From Gracilariopsis chorda (Eukaryota; Rhodophyta; Florideophyceae; Gracilariales; Gracilariaceae): a stretch of 64,000 nt of DNA. Every line of letters begins with the position of its first letter. Position 1 is the first letter of the stretch. This document shows positions 24,822 through 35,370 of the stretch, piece after piece. Made by a program: the position numbers and the translations under genes. The notes under the pieces were generated by a model. The model did not search any database, was not told where the DNA came from, and saw only the letters and a program-made list of their open reading frames with translations. The stretch spans positions 90,912-154,911 of the forward strand of contig NBIV01000191.1 in NCBI GenBank assembly GCA_003194525.1. The letters run 5' to 3'.

Positions 24822-26230
24822 CTTGAAAAGATGATCACACCATCTAAGGTAAACAAGGTCAGCTTTTACTTGACCCTAGACAAAATGATATCTATGGCCC
24901 ACTAGAAAAGTAGATGGCGCATTCATGAGATCGAACCGCCTCTGTATATATCAGGAAAGCTCCTAGTGGGTCGTGAAAGTAGTCAGCAACTTCGCCTTGT
25001 TGTTCATAGGTACTTGCCAATAGGCAAAATTGGCATCGAACGTGGTCAAAGTTTGGGCGTACCCAAGGGAGTCTAGAAATTCGTCCATATGCATGATACG
25101 ATAAATATACGTCTTCGTTGCCGCATCAGGCTAGCGGTAACCAGTACAAAAGCAAAAGGTACAATCTGTCCTAGCCAGAAGCACAAAACGCTCGTCCGTT
25201 CGGTTTCCGTGGATTGTGCACGCTGAATGACACCTGCAGACTTCACGTTCTCAATCTTTTTGGGTACTGCTTCGCGTTGTTTTAACCCTTTATGATACAG
25301 AGGTGGTTATTGGGTGGTGGCCCCGCCTGTAAGGTCAATTCGATGCTTTGTGACATCAATATCGACCAGTTTCTCACTTCAAATGCCAGCAAACGCATTG
25401 AGGATGTCAATGAAGTGGTTACTATAGGACCCAAAATAATCGCCAAGATTATTGTCATCTTCCAGATTTGCCAGTGGTTGAACCCCAGGAAGGTGCTCTT
25501 CTGCACCAGTTTTCATAATAGCCACATAAGCAGGCATAGATATCACTACCACTACGCCCTTTTTTAACCTTGTAGGCTTGTCACGGAAGTTGCTCATCGG
25601 GACCGCAAATGGGCGATTGAGTACCGCAGTCATGCCTCCATTGGCCAGAGTGCATAAGTGTTTCGGCGACCTGGGTCATAAGCGGTATGATTATCTCCTT
25701 TCCCACTCTAACCTTGTTCTACACGGTACTCGTGGGAATCGTGACCTTAACTGGGACATCATCAAGTCCCAGGTACCACCCGATAATCGCCAATAGTGCT
25801 CCTCGATGGTAGGTCACCCTCTTTTGGCCAGGATGGATTGCTTCTACATATTTATCTATAATGCTACTTAGCATTCCTTCTGCCCTAACGTTTGGGCAAA
25901 CAAGAAGCCAATTCCTAACCCTCAGGGGACCCAATTGCACATAGAGCAGAAGTATGCTGCGAATGTCCATTGACCAAGATGATGTGTACGCTACCTTCGA
26001 TAACTTCTGTTCCTGTGCCTTCCTTCCCAGAGCAATGGGAAGAACTTCGGATGTATCAGGTTGGGGCGTGCCCTCGTATCGAACATGGCAATAAATCTTC
26101 TTGTGTCGTTCGAATGCAGTCCTAATGTTCCGCGTACTTTATAATTGTTTTTTCTCAGAACACAAACAGCGTTCTCCAGATATTTCCATTGATGCACAGC
26201 ATACCCTAGACTCAAGACCTGTGTCATCTT
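24822..26230 (-). pseudogene. Protease and N-terminal RT of element E, degenerate
   Basis: The protease region reads MFDTRARPNLIHPKFFP (around 26050-26095), where a DTG triad would be expected, so the glycine codon has become arginine. RT palm remnants at 24820-25200 align in DNA with B positions about 39055-39380, including the region that precedes YLDD. The alignment continues across D into 13500, showing one split gene. Confidence 0.7.
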
Positions 26231-26499
26231 GTCCTTTGGTTTCTTTTCTTTTGCCAGTTTTGCGGTTTCTTGGTTAGAAGCGGCAGTTCTGAAAGGAATG
26301 AAACTCCTCTATGTGCCCCTTTGGTCATTGTTCTGCGGCTTAGGCACCATATAATCACCTTGTCTCTCCAGAAATTGGACGTTGTCCTTTGGGTCGTTCA
26401 CGATATTGACCTGTGTTAGCTTTGCCGTTGTGGTCAGGTGAATCATATACTTAGAGCTCTTTGACGTTCTAGTGGTGTTTGGAGAAAGGTTCTACGGAA

Positions 26500-28889
26500 G
26501 TAACCCTCGGCCTAGCGCACCTGATAATTCACCTCTCTTTGTGCCATAATTCCCTTGCGGATGTCCTCGGGCATATATTTTATTCAGTCACACAGCTGTG
26601 ACGTAGAAAGGCAAATATAACAGCGCTGATTGGACTTCGTAATGACGTCCTTTCTAAGGGCAAGCAAAGAATAGCGTGGTGCCAATGGGGTCGTCTTTTG
26701 TGAGAAAAAGGCTGATGGTGCTTCTGACGAAGCTGAGCGGTAGCTCACGGTAAGAACGTCTGTGTTGTCTGAATTTCCAAAGGCCGAGTACGACTCAAAT
26801 AGAGATTTCAACACTTGGGCCTTAGCTCCTTCAATAAGAGGCCTTGCGCAACCCCTGGTATATGCATGACCCGTCTGAAAGGAAGTCCTATAGGTAATGA
26901 CATATCCTTTGCATACATCACCAGCGAGGCAGCGTCAGGTTCGGGTGGGCAGAGTGGTGATTTAAGACATGGGTACGTATCGCTCGGAGTAACTCTGCGA
27001 TAAAATGCCGCTGAAGCCCTCACTCAGCGAAAACATTCCTGCACCGGCGGGCTCTATTCCTGAGTTGTTCGGCGTAATCCGTTTCGGATATGGTGGAACT
27101 CTGGTGATATCCAATACGTCCTGGTAGCATTCAGTAGGTAGTCGTCAGTCGCATACGTTTCTAACCGGTGATGAACAACCTTGGGTACATCATTGGAAGC
27201 TGTAGATGCCAGGTATCGATGGAATTGGCCAAGCCAAAGGGCTTGGCGACCACTTGGTACTTCGTTCTCCCACTCAGAAAAGACTGAAAGCAGTAAAACC
27301 CAGTGGAAATATGATATATGAGTTGGATATGAATCTGATGAGTTTAACGTGGAACTGAAAAAGTTGAGATGTAAATCAGATATCTTCTGGGTATATTCTT
27401 GGGTAAAAAGCTATACTTTTGCGACTCTCACATAATATGTGGATATATATTTGATATACTCCAGAAGTAGGTTGCAAAAGTTCCCGATACCGGGGACTTC
27501 AAAATACATCGGACATATATCAGAAGCTATCGTAATACCCTCTGTGCATAATCAATGAAATATCGTAAACAAATTCAGTTAATACCAAAAAAGAACCAAG
27601 TTTTCTTATTACGCTATCTTTACTGCATCAAACCTTTATATTTCTCTTACAAACTTTATGTCCTCATGAGATATCATTTCTACATCAATAGCATATCGTC
27701 GATTTTCACTGAGAAGCACTGTTCCGCCATGGATTCCATTCTTTTCACGGACCACTTGGAATGAGCTCGAAAACCTTAGAGCTGTAATGGGATTCTTCCC
27801 AGAGAACTTGTCCGGAACGGTCAGTTGCATTCTCTTCGACCAAGGGGAAATCTTTTTGGCCACTGAAAAGGTGCACCGCGTGAAGTGGTCCATGACGCTG
27901 CAAGTTTTGAGGTCTAAGACTTTCTGGAAAAGCGCATTAGCGGTGAACAATGGTTTGAGGCGCCGAAAATTCCTCTTATTCGTATAGTTCTCGGACGAGA
28001 CCGACGATTCTGAATTTTCATCGCTCCATTTTGCATGGTCCCTCTTTCAATGGTTTGTCTTAGCCTTACCCCTTTGGCTTCGTGTTTTCTTCCTAAGGGT
28101 CTCGATACATGCGGAATCGTTTTGAGCAAGCTCTTCATCGTCCTCGACGTACTCGTTGGCGTACCGAACGCCGTTCTGTCGCTTGATCTTATCTTACAGG
28201 CGCCCTATATACCTCTGAAGTCCTCTGCTCCTCGCAATATATAATAAAATGTGTATTCTGATGTACCCAGGCGCGGGGGTACCTCTGTAGCTGCTCCCTG
28301 AGGTTTAGTGTGTGGTGATTGAAGAACTTTCAATGGATAACTTTGAGAAACCGCCTGAGGGCTGTGAAATAATCCTGGTTGACAGGTGATTTCTCCACAG
28401 ATGGTCGTGGCATCTGACTCCAAGAGGGTATCTGATTGTAAAATCTGAGGAACGACTAGTTGGATTTCCAGAAAAGAGAAGCGCTTCCGTATAACTCATC
28501 CAGTTGGTCCGTGAAGAATTGCTCTACGTGTTTCTCGCACCAATAGCATAGTTGCGATCATAAGAGAGTGGCGACTTCTTTCGAAAAACGTAGGGTGAGT
28601 GCGGTAGCAGTGAAGTCCTGTGACCGTTCTGCATCATTCCTCGGGCCGTGCAGAAGGTTGAGCTGATCCATAGTGTCGCAAGGTGAGCAACCATTAAATC
28701 TCGAGATATCCTTCCAATCCTGTTCAAATGGTCTATGAAACGTCCACCAGAGCGGCTGCGGGTACTGTTACAGTCACTATTATTGTCCTTTTCGATGGCC
28801 ACTAGGATAGCGGCGACTGCAGGAGGTGTGGCTGCACCCGGAGTTCTTTGTTCGTCTTCGTTCTTTAGGTTTGGTTGTTGTTTGTCCAT
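26500..28889 (-). pseudogene. gag of element E, degenerate
   Basis: The ATG at 28889 opens an N-terminal segment rich in Gln, Asn and Pro/Ala. A capsid-like region is recognisable on both sides of the solo LTR: FQVVREKNGIHGGTVLL at about 27710-27770, then FLSGRTKYQVVAKPF and SETDYAEQLRNRARRCRNVF at about 27040-27290. A C-x2-C remnant (RCYICLST) near 26600-26630 may be the zinc knuckle with its histidine lost. Many stops and frameshifts are present. Confidence 0.65.
27304..27708 (+). repeat. Solo LTR of the F family inside gag of E
   Basis: This 405-bp block is collinear with 11223-11626. It begins TGGAAAT and ends TTTTCA. E gag is readable on both flanks and collinear, so this is a solo LTR with no internal sequence. 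The flanking 5-mers are CCCAG and CTGAG, a target duplication that has decayed at two positions. Confidence 0.65.
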
Positions 28890-28997
28890 TTGATAAGCGT
28901 TGCTTTCGAGCCAGTTTTGTGGAAGAAAAGGACAATAGTAGAAACCCTATGCAGTATAAGTATTTCTTTAGCATCTAAAACCGCTGTTTTTTTAGGG

Positions 28998-29015
28998 TTC
29001 TAGGTTGGGAGACCA
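28998..29015 (-). promoter_or_regulatory. Primer-binding site of element E
   Basis: On the minus strand it reads TGGTCTCCCAACCTAGAA. It differs by one base from the site in element B and lies two bases from the 5' LTR. Confidence 0.65.
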
Positions 29016-29017
29016 GT

Positions 29018-29543
29018 TGGGGCAGAATACCAGGTCCTTTGGCTAGGTAGGGTAGTAGTTTACTAGGCGCTAGCAGCGACTGAGAGCCATCCTTTACGGT
29101 GACTACTTAATTTGTCTACTTGTGACGGGGGCACCAAATGGCAGCAAGACGCACTGGGGGTGCTATATGAAGTTCTTACAGTTCTGGAGGATAGTAACAA
29201 TGGTGTCGAAGCCTTTGGGACTCTACTGGAAGCATATGGAGGCACAAAGACGGCGAAGGTGTTTGTCTTTACTGTTTCGAGTTCGGCGTCACTCCAGCCA
29301 AACCATATTGATTACAAGGCGCTCTGATCTCCGACAACTATCCTCAAAAAAATAAATGAAATTATCTACATAGTATTAACCTATGGCCACAGTGCCATGG
29401 CACTCGCACTGTCCCCTGTTATCTTCTTCATCGGCATCCCGCTTGGAAACGTGTAGTACTTCGGTCAGCAATGCTCTACCCTCTGCCAGCCCAGACCCAT
29501 GGTTACTTCACCACTGCAACTAACCATTGATCAATTTCCCACA
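29018..29543 (-). repeat. 5' LTR of element E
   Basis: This 526-bp block is collinear with the solo LTR at 4010-4528. It has TG ... CA ends (TGGGGCAGAATACC ... ATTTCCCACA on the plus strand). It lies directly next to a primer-binding site and is followed by non-element sequence. Confidence 0.75.
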
Positions 29544-30400
29544 GAACGTTGTAGCGATATTAATTCAAAAAACGTTTACATGCAGCTTATCTTAATAGTC
29601 TTTTTGTATCTACAGAAACATGAAGTAGGGGCTGCGCATTCCTCAATAATCAAATAATCGGCAATGATTTTGGTGTTAGAGTTCTGTAATGCATGGAGTT
29701 TCTTTTACTGGCAGCTTTCATTTCGTGAGGCTACTTGTATTAAAGTTATCTGGAAGTGCATCTATGGGTAGAATGCGAACTTTGTTACAGCTTCCTTGAA
29801 AAATTATAGTTGATTTTCGATAACGTAGAACATGCATAACGAGTATTACTCATACCCTTTCTTGTAAGACAATTAAAGTGTGAAAGATTCTTTACTTCCA
29901 TGCTTTGCAAGTCTATGGACTTTTAACCCCGTATGTTTGGTTCATATCGACAAATAATCCTTTAGTACTGTAATTAATACCGAATAATAGCCGTCATATG
30001 AAGCAAAGAGAAAGCAAACTAAGGAAAGGATGAAGATGTGCTCCCATGTATACGGCGCTTGCGGATGAGCTTCTGTATCACTTTATAATAAGTTTCCTAC
30101 GCACGAGCATATGCGAGCCTGACGCCAACGATGTTTTGCACGCATCGAAAGACGGGCCCTTGCACTTCGAGGTGCTCGTCGATATCAAACCCGATCAGTC
30201 TCAGAAGAGATGCAAGGATCAACAGGTGAGAAGACCAAGAAGAAGGATACGGCGATGAAGACGGGGATGATGCAGATGAAGCGAATGAAGGTGACAGAGG
30301 ATTAGTGGCAGAGACTGCTTTTGACACCGATTCGGAGAGCTCCATGGTTGAGGGCGTGGAAAAGCGAATTGAAAAGGGAGAGCATTTACCTGACACTGCA
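29544..30400. other. Background between E and B, first part, no gene seen
   Basis: AT-rich sequence right of element E. I see no coding pattern, repeat pair or RNA gene here. It probably belongs to the older background into which E, B and the DNA transposons inserted. Confidence 0.4.
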
Positions 30401-30422
30401 TTGAATGGCAGTAACAGCGAGC

Positions 30423-30742
30423 CAGAAATATGTCAGACGTACAAAACCTACTCTTCTACTGTAAACGGAAACAGGGAGCGTATGATTATCATTGCCCACA
30501 GGGATATTGAAAACTGCGTCAGGAAAAGTATGCGGGGGGCGAAGGAACAGGAAAAGATGCGGCCTTGCTAAGCGATTACGTGCGGCTGATCTGGTAGGAA
30601 GGAATGACTACCGATGCGTGTAAAAAGGCCCGTTCTTTGGGACCAGCAGGGCATTGGCACGTGCACCAAGCCACGTCAATGGTGGCAGCAGGTCCAAAAA
30701 CACGTGTGGCCTGGTTAAACTCGGATTCCGGTTGATGGGAGT
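30423..30742 (+). pseudogene. Degenerate coding stretch of unknown origin
   Basis: One plus-strand frame stays readable with only two stops over about 105 codons and has a protein-like composition (LLFYCKRKQGAYDYHCPQGY, KYAGGEGTGKDAALLSDY, GPAGHWHVHQATSMVAAGP). I do not recognise a family. It could be a remnant of another mobile element or of a host gene. No start, stop context or second copy is visible. From 30743 to 31450 I see nothing coding. Confidence 0.3.
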
Positions 30743-31449
30743 CAGTGAAAACCGTAAACGCGTTTGAATAGAACGTCATCTAGTCTTCATCAGAGAATTC
30801 AGAACTCGTGGCTGAACGTTGAAAAGGAAATTAAATCGGCTTTCCATTTGGTTTAAGATAAACTAGGCCAGAACTTGCGTCTTGTATGTAGATAAATGCT
30901 ATGTAAATTGAGTAATCGAAACCTCCTTCCAAGCGGGCAGGGTATACCATCCTACATCAATAGAGAGTATCTGCGCGATTTGGTGTCTATAAAAGGCACT
31001 GGAATTTAACTTCTGCTTCAGCTACCGCCACCACACCCCTCAACATTCATTTAGGCCTGAATTTTGTTCACTCAAAGTCATTCGTAGACTGTAGAGTTCG
31101 CCTGTCATGGTGTGGCTCTTTCAATTATAGAGAAATGCGAGTTTGCATGTCCTCTAACTGAGGTGAATTACAGATGATGACACACACAGAAGGAATCGGT
31201 TGATATCAGCAATGGGTGCCCCCTTGCCATTTTGAATGATATAAAGCATGAAAATTAGTAGGTGTTTTCGTAGCATTACAGGTGAAGTCTATGAAATCTA
31301 GAGAAGATGGAACTGCAGCAAGCATGCAAGCATTGATTCAGTGCCGGTATGAATCACACGAGTCGCTTCGAGTCGTAGTTGGTTGTGTCGCCAAGTGACA
31401 TAAATATATGTATCACAAGCGTGGTGCACTACTCTAGTTATTAATCTTA

Positions 31450-32080
31450 GATAATTATGACCCAATAATACTTAAGAAAGTGGGAAGCGGCCATTTCTCC
31501 CTGACGTAATTGTAAGAAGTGACTCGGCGTCGCGTTTATCGCCTGCGCGAAGTGACTAACTCCTGCTATAGTCTCAACGCATTCCGTTTCCTTATCCTTA
31601 CCCGCACAGTGTCTTTCAAGGCTCCTGATCTGTTGTACCCTGAGCGCTCGCGCAGTCACACATGTAATCATCGTTTTAGTTGTTTGTATTATCTTGGGGA
31701 CAGATAGCTGTTCTAGACAGTACTGAGCTCTGCCGTGCTTGCTGAAGAAGCATCACCCTCACAGTCTGGTCTCTTTTCGTCTTCCGCCCTACCCACCGGG
31801 TCGTTACCATTTTTTGTGGTGCTTTACCCTTTTTCTCTCTTCTATTTTGATTTATATTAACGCGGGAACACTGTTTACACGGAATTACTCCCCAAACCAA
31901 CCCTCTGATTCACAGAGTTCTGGTTTCACCTCTGTAAGCATAACGCGTGACCATCGTGGTGTTACAACAGACGAACACCGTGTTATACAGAGGGCTTTAT
32001 CGCTAAGCCTATCTCAACAGAGAACGAGACCACGAAAACCTTCAAAATTGTGTCATTTAAGAACTTTGGTCTATAGAAAT
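31450..32080 (+). repeat. Possible decayed LTR related to element D
   Basis: Short blocks in the same order as in the D LTR can be aligned: AAGTGAC ... GCGTTTATCGCC, a T/C-rich middle, and GAGGGCTTTATCGCTAAGCC followed by ACAGAGAACG (D has GAGGGCTCAACCGCTAAG, then CGCAAGAGGGAAG). Ends and target duplication are not clear. No internal retroelement sequence flanks it, so a solo LTR is likely. 32081-32456 holds nothing recognisable. Confidence 0.35.
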
Positions 32081-32456
32081 CTCTAGTGAGGCGAGGCCCA
32101 CGGTCTCAGCTGCTTTCTCTCCATTATTTGAACCTTTCTGTAAACTTCGAGTTCCGCCATGGTATTCGATGACATGATTCAGTTGTTCCTTTGCATTCGG
32201 GCTAAGGGCGATTAGGCAGAGGCTTGTTTGGTTTTGGTTGTTATTGAAATCGTTTTTCGGAGCTCAGAGTGAGCTCTATATCAGCTTCTGTGTATTCCCA
32301 TTTACACGTTCATTTCAGGATGTAGACGACTACCACTGGTGTGAACTGTATTGCAAATGACTGATAAGATTCAGATTTCATTGGTTTATTGCTGTTTCGA
32401 GTTGAAGCGAAGAAAGAGACTGGCTATCTCTATTGATAGCTTGCCGTTAGTTTATT

Positions 32457-32497
32457 CTACGTAGCTGGTGGCTTGAAGGCCAACGCTTGGATATTTG
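32457..32497 (-). pseudogene. Last codons of gene H, separated by element B
   Basis: Removing element B and one copy of its ATTTG duplication joins 43903 to this stretch. The minus-strand frame of gene H then continues for 11 codons (IQALAFKPPAT) to a TAG stop at 32457-32459. The continuity of frame across the insertion supports H as a real coding region. Confidence 0.6.
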
Positions 32498-33340
32498 TGT
32501 GGTGCAATGCCCCAAAAGGGAAGAACACCGAAAGACGGTCGGGATCTTCCTCTCACGAGGTAAACCCAGTTGGGTAGAGCCCTCCCAGAGGTGTCACGGC
32601 GAAGCCGGTTTGTAAAACCAGGGACACCTGTCGCGACTTGCGCAGGGAGCTGAAGGCGAAGAATTGGTATCCACATGAGCGGGGTGTGGTCCTCAGTAGA
32701 GGTACGTTTCCACGTAAGTGGGGATGTGTGAGCAGGTGCACACAGAAGGGCCGCGGGTAGCGGGATGTACTACCCTGAAAGGGGGAAAGGAGGAGAGTGA
32801 AGGGAAAGGAGGAAGAGTGGGCGAGGGTGAGTCGCGAGAGCGAAGAACATATACGGCAATGCCGGTGGACAGGACTCCCTATACAGGTTGAAACACCAAT
32901 GTGATTGGAACAAATATACTCCCAAGGATGGGTCTCTTTAGGTGTGCAAGGGGGTTAGAGGTCCCGTGGTTTACGGCGTTTCTCTCCAAGGAGGAGGTAG
33001 GAATGCGCGGAAGCGGCAACAACTAGAGCCAACTCTCCAGGTTCAGGGTCCCTTGTTGGGGAAGCTTTACTGGTGCAACGGCAGTGCGCCGTCGCACTAA
33101 GTACTAGCTTCCCAGAAATGGGTGTAAAAATAATAAAAACAATTAACTAAAATTATTGGAAATACTCCACATTTCGTGTTAACATCCACTACTGTGGCCA
33201 ACCGCCAGTTGGCCTAAAAACGTATCTCACGTGTCCATATCCACCATAGTGGGGCGTAATTCATATACACACTACACAACCGATAATATCGGGAAAACGA
33301 TCAAGTACCAAGAATCCCTCCCTGAGGGCGTTACACTTCA
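32498..33340 (-). repeat. 3' LTR of element B
   Basis: This 843-bp block is collinear with 43079-43902. On the plus strand it begins TGTGGTGCAATGCC and ends TTACACTTCA, next to the polypurine tract. The antisense ORF starts 56 bases inside this end, so any promoter of that ORF must lie in this LTR, acting in the opposite direction to the element. Confidence 0.9.
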
Positions 33341-33352
33341 TATCCCCCCCTA
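33341..33352 (-). promoter_or_regulatory. Polypurine tract of element B
   Basis: On the minus strand TTAGGGGGGATA directly precedes the 3' LTR. This is the usual place for plus-strand DNA priming. The same sequence precedes the 3' LTR of A (59671-59682). Confidence 0.75.
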
Positions 33353-33395
33353 AGACGGGAAAACGACCGCGGAAGCGGAGGATTCCCAAACGAAA

Positions 33396-35192
33396 ATGGG
33401 TGATAAAAGCGCGTGCTCTGTCTCCGGTTCTCTGGTAAATCCCTCTGCACCAGAGTCATTGAGCACACAAACAACAACAACAGCCACCCTCGACAAGGGA
33501 GAAATGAACGACGACAATAACATAAACAACCACAGCCAACCTCCGAGGCCTCTCGGGCGATACACCACCGGTTTCTGGTCAGTTCCCCTGCCTCAGGGCG
33601 ATCGACATCCGGTTCAACCGGGAAATATGGATGCTGCAGCCGACCATCCCTTCGCACTCCCACCTTCGGTGGTGTCCTCCGGAGCCACTCCGGTGTACAA
33701 CTGGCCATCCTACAACACCCTGGTGGGGCTCAACCCAATGAATCGGAATCACGCGTCGCGCCTGCGCCTTGCTCCGTGGTTCCACCCGGTCGCTGTCCTC
33801 AATGAGGGATTGGTCACCGCTTATGCGGATGGCTCAGACACCCTTCCGGGGGATCTGCCCAGACCAGTCACCACATCGTGGGATTGGCGTCACCGGATTG
33901 CGATTCCGCGTCATTACCTCCGAAATAATTCGGGCGAGACCGTCGCTGCGGCGCAGACCGCGTTGACGCGCATGGCGTACCAACGGCAGAGCCGGGCTCC
34001 ATTCGATGTACCGGTCCCACCGGAGTTTGGCTCCGACGTTAGCTACTTCCCCACTCGCGGGGAGATTGGGTACGGCGACAACCTGTTCCGCCTCGAGACC
34101 CTCACTTGAAGGAATTTCCCCGCAGCGCGGCAAGAAGCCCTCTGTTGGGAGCGACTGATTATTTGGGCAGAGTTCAGGTACCTTCCCCGGCAATACCGGT
34201 CCAACTTTCTCCAAAACGTCATCCGCTACGAGCGGCGTTGGCGATCCCGATTCGGGTATTTCATCCCTTATCAGAACGTGGGGATAGAGCGGATTGCGCC
34301 GCCTCACCGACTAGGTCGGTATGTAGCACTCCCCGAGTGCTGGCGCTTCCATGAAGCCTGCCGGGGGTGCTACATAGAACTCCCGCCGGTACTTACGTTC
34401 CTCGGTTCGCTGCTCATGCAGGATCCCCGGTCGGGGTTGTGGTCCGTAGTGGTTACGGAGTGGGCGGCCCGCACTGCGGCTTATATCCTCAACGAGGCGT
34501 ACGATCAGTATCGTCTCTGGTTCCTTCAACCGCGTGTGCGGGCAGCGATCCGAAACCTGGATCTTCGCATCCCCCTTGGGGGCCAGGCCAACAATGAAGA
34601 GGTCCTCCAATTACTTGAATACATCGACAGCGTTAGCTGGAGTGAGGTCCCGCTGGAGCAAAGCGGTCGTCTGGATGGCGGCAGCGGTAACACCGGTGGT
34701 CCGGGACTCGGTAAAAACACCGCCCTTGCGGGGGATTTTATCTACTTCGAGCCCTGGGAGTTCCGGGAAATTTCCTCCGAGGAGGCGCACGAGCTTCGCG
34801 ATGCGCCCCGGCATGTGCCGGAAGACCACCCAGTGGGGTACGTCGATTCTGACGACTACTACCACGCATATGGCGGGGATGACCCAATGGTCGATAACGA
34901 ACCGGAAGAACCTGGGGAGATGGACGTAGAGAAAACCAGCGCTAGCGCGGAAGCTTTCCCAGAGGGGGTATCTCCGGCCGAGCCGGCTGCTGACCCTTCG
35001 GCGGCAAGTGCCGGACCTTCTATCCCCAGCGGGGTGTAGGCGATTGAAAACGAGATCATCGCACGTTTTCTCCGGGGTGCCGGTCTGAGCGCTGCCGAGG
35101 TATCGGGGGATGTCACCACCATGGCGGACGCGTTGGCCTACCCCCTCGCTGGTGGTTACGCCCCAGACGATGGGGGTGAGGGAATCCTCTAG
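33396..35192 (+). pseudogene. Antisense ORF (aORF) of element B, nearly open, function unknown
   Basis: The ATG at 33396, in a good context (CGAAAATGG), opens a frame that stays readable for about 598 codons to a TAG at 35190-35192. It has only two in-frame stops, TGA at 34107-34109 and TAG at 35037-35039. It lies between the end of pol (35371) and the 3' LTR, on the opposite strand, converging on pol with 178 bp between. The product has a Thr/Asn/Gln-rich N terminus, a middle with many aromatic and Arg residues (LAPWFHPVAVLNEGL, RGEIGYGD, LPPVLTFLGSLLMQDPRSGLWS) and an acidic C-terminal half (SSEEAHELRDAP, VDSDDYY). I see no transmembrane segment, signal peptide or known motif. Homologous copies in C and D share the position and protein blocks. 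A role in silencing, localisation or replication of the element is possible but not shown. Confidence 0.75.
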
Positions 35193-35370
35193 TCCAGTTT
35201 CCTTGTTCTTCTTTCCTTGGCTATGCCAGTTAGTGTAGTGTAGTATGGAGCTTGCTGCTCCACTAGGTAAACTTTTCCGTCTCGGACGGTGATTTCCAAT
35301 TAGAATTCCCCGTCTTGGACGGACTTTCCCTTGCTATCCCTTCTTACTGTCCTCCGCTCGCGCGGCAACT

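Larger units (their letters stand above)
24817..29543 (-). mobile_element. Element E, 5' half (LTR, gag, protease, RT), right of nested D
   Basis: This minus-strand Ty3/gypsy sequence starts with a 526-bp 5' LTR at 29018-29543, has a primer-binding site at about 28998-29015, gag with ATG at 28889, a protease near 26060-26090 and RT down to 24822, where D interrupts it. A solo LTR of the F family (27304-27708) sits in gag. All frames are broken. The right flank GAACG (29544-29548) is presumably one half of the target duplication; the other is outside the window. Confidence 0.8.

Noticed and set aside
27024-27303. First read as the pol end of a plus-strand element before the LTR block at 27304
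   Set aside because: The minus strand gives clear capsid-like blocks collinear with E gag (SETDYAEQLRNRARRC), so this is E gag and the LTR block is a solo LTR.
30097-30396. A 99-codon minus-strand Ser/Pro-rich ORF
   Set aside because: Low-complexity complement of an acidic/basic repeat-like plus-strand stretch; no start context or similarity.
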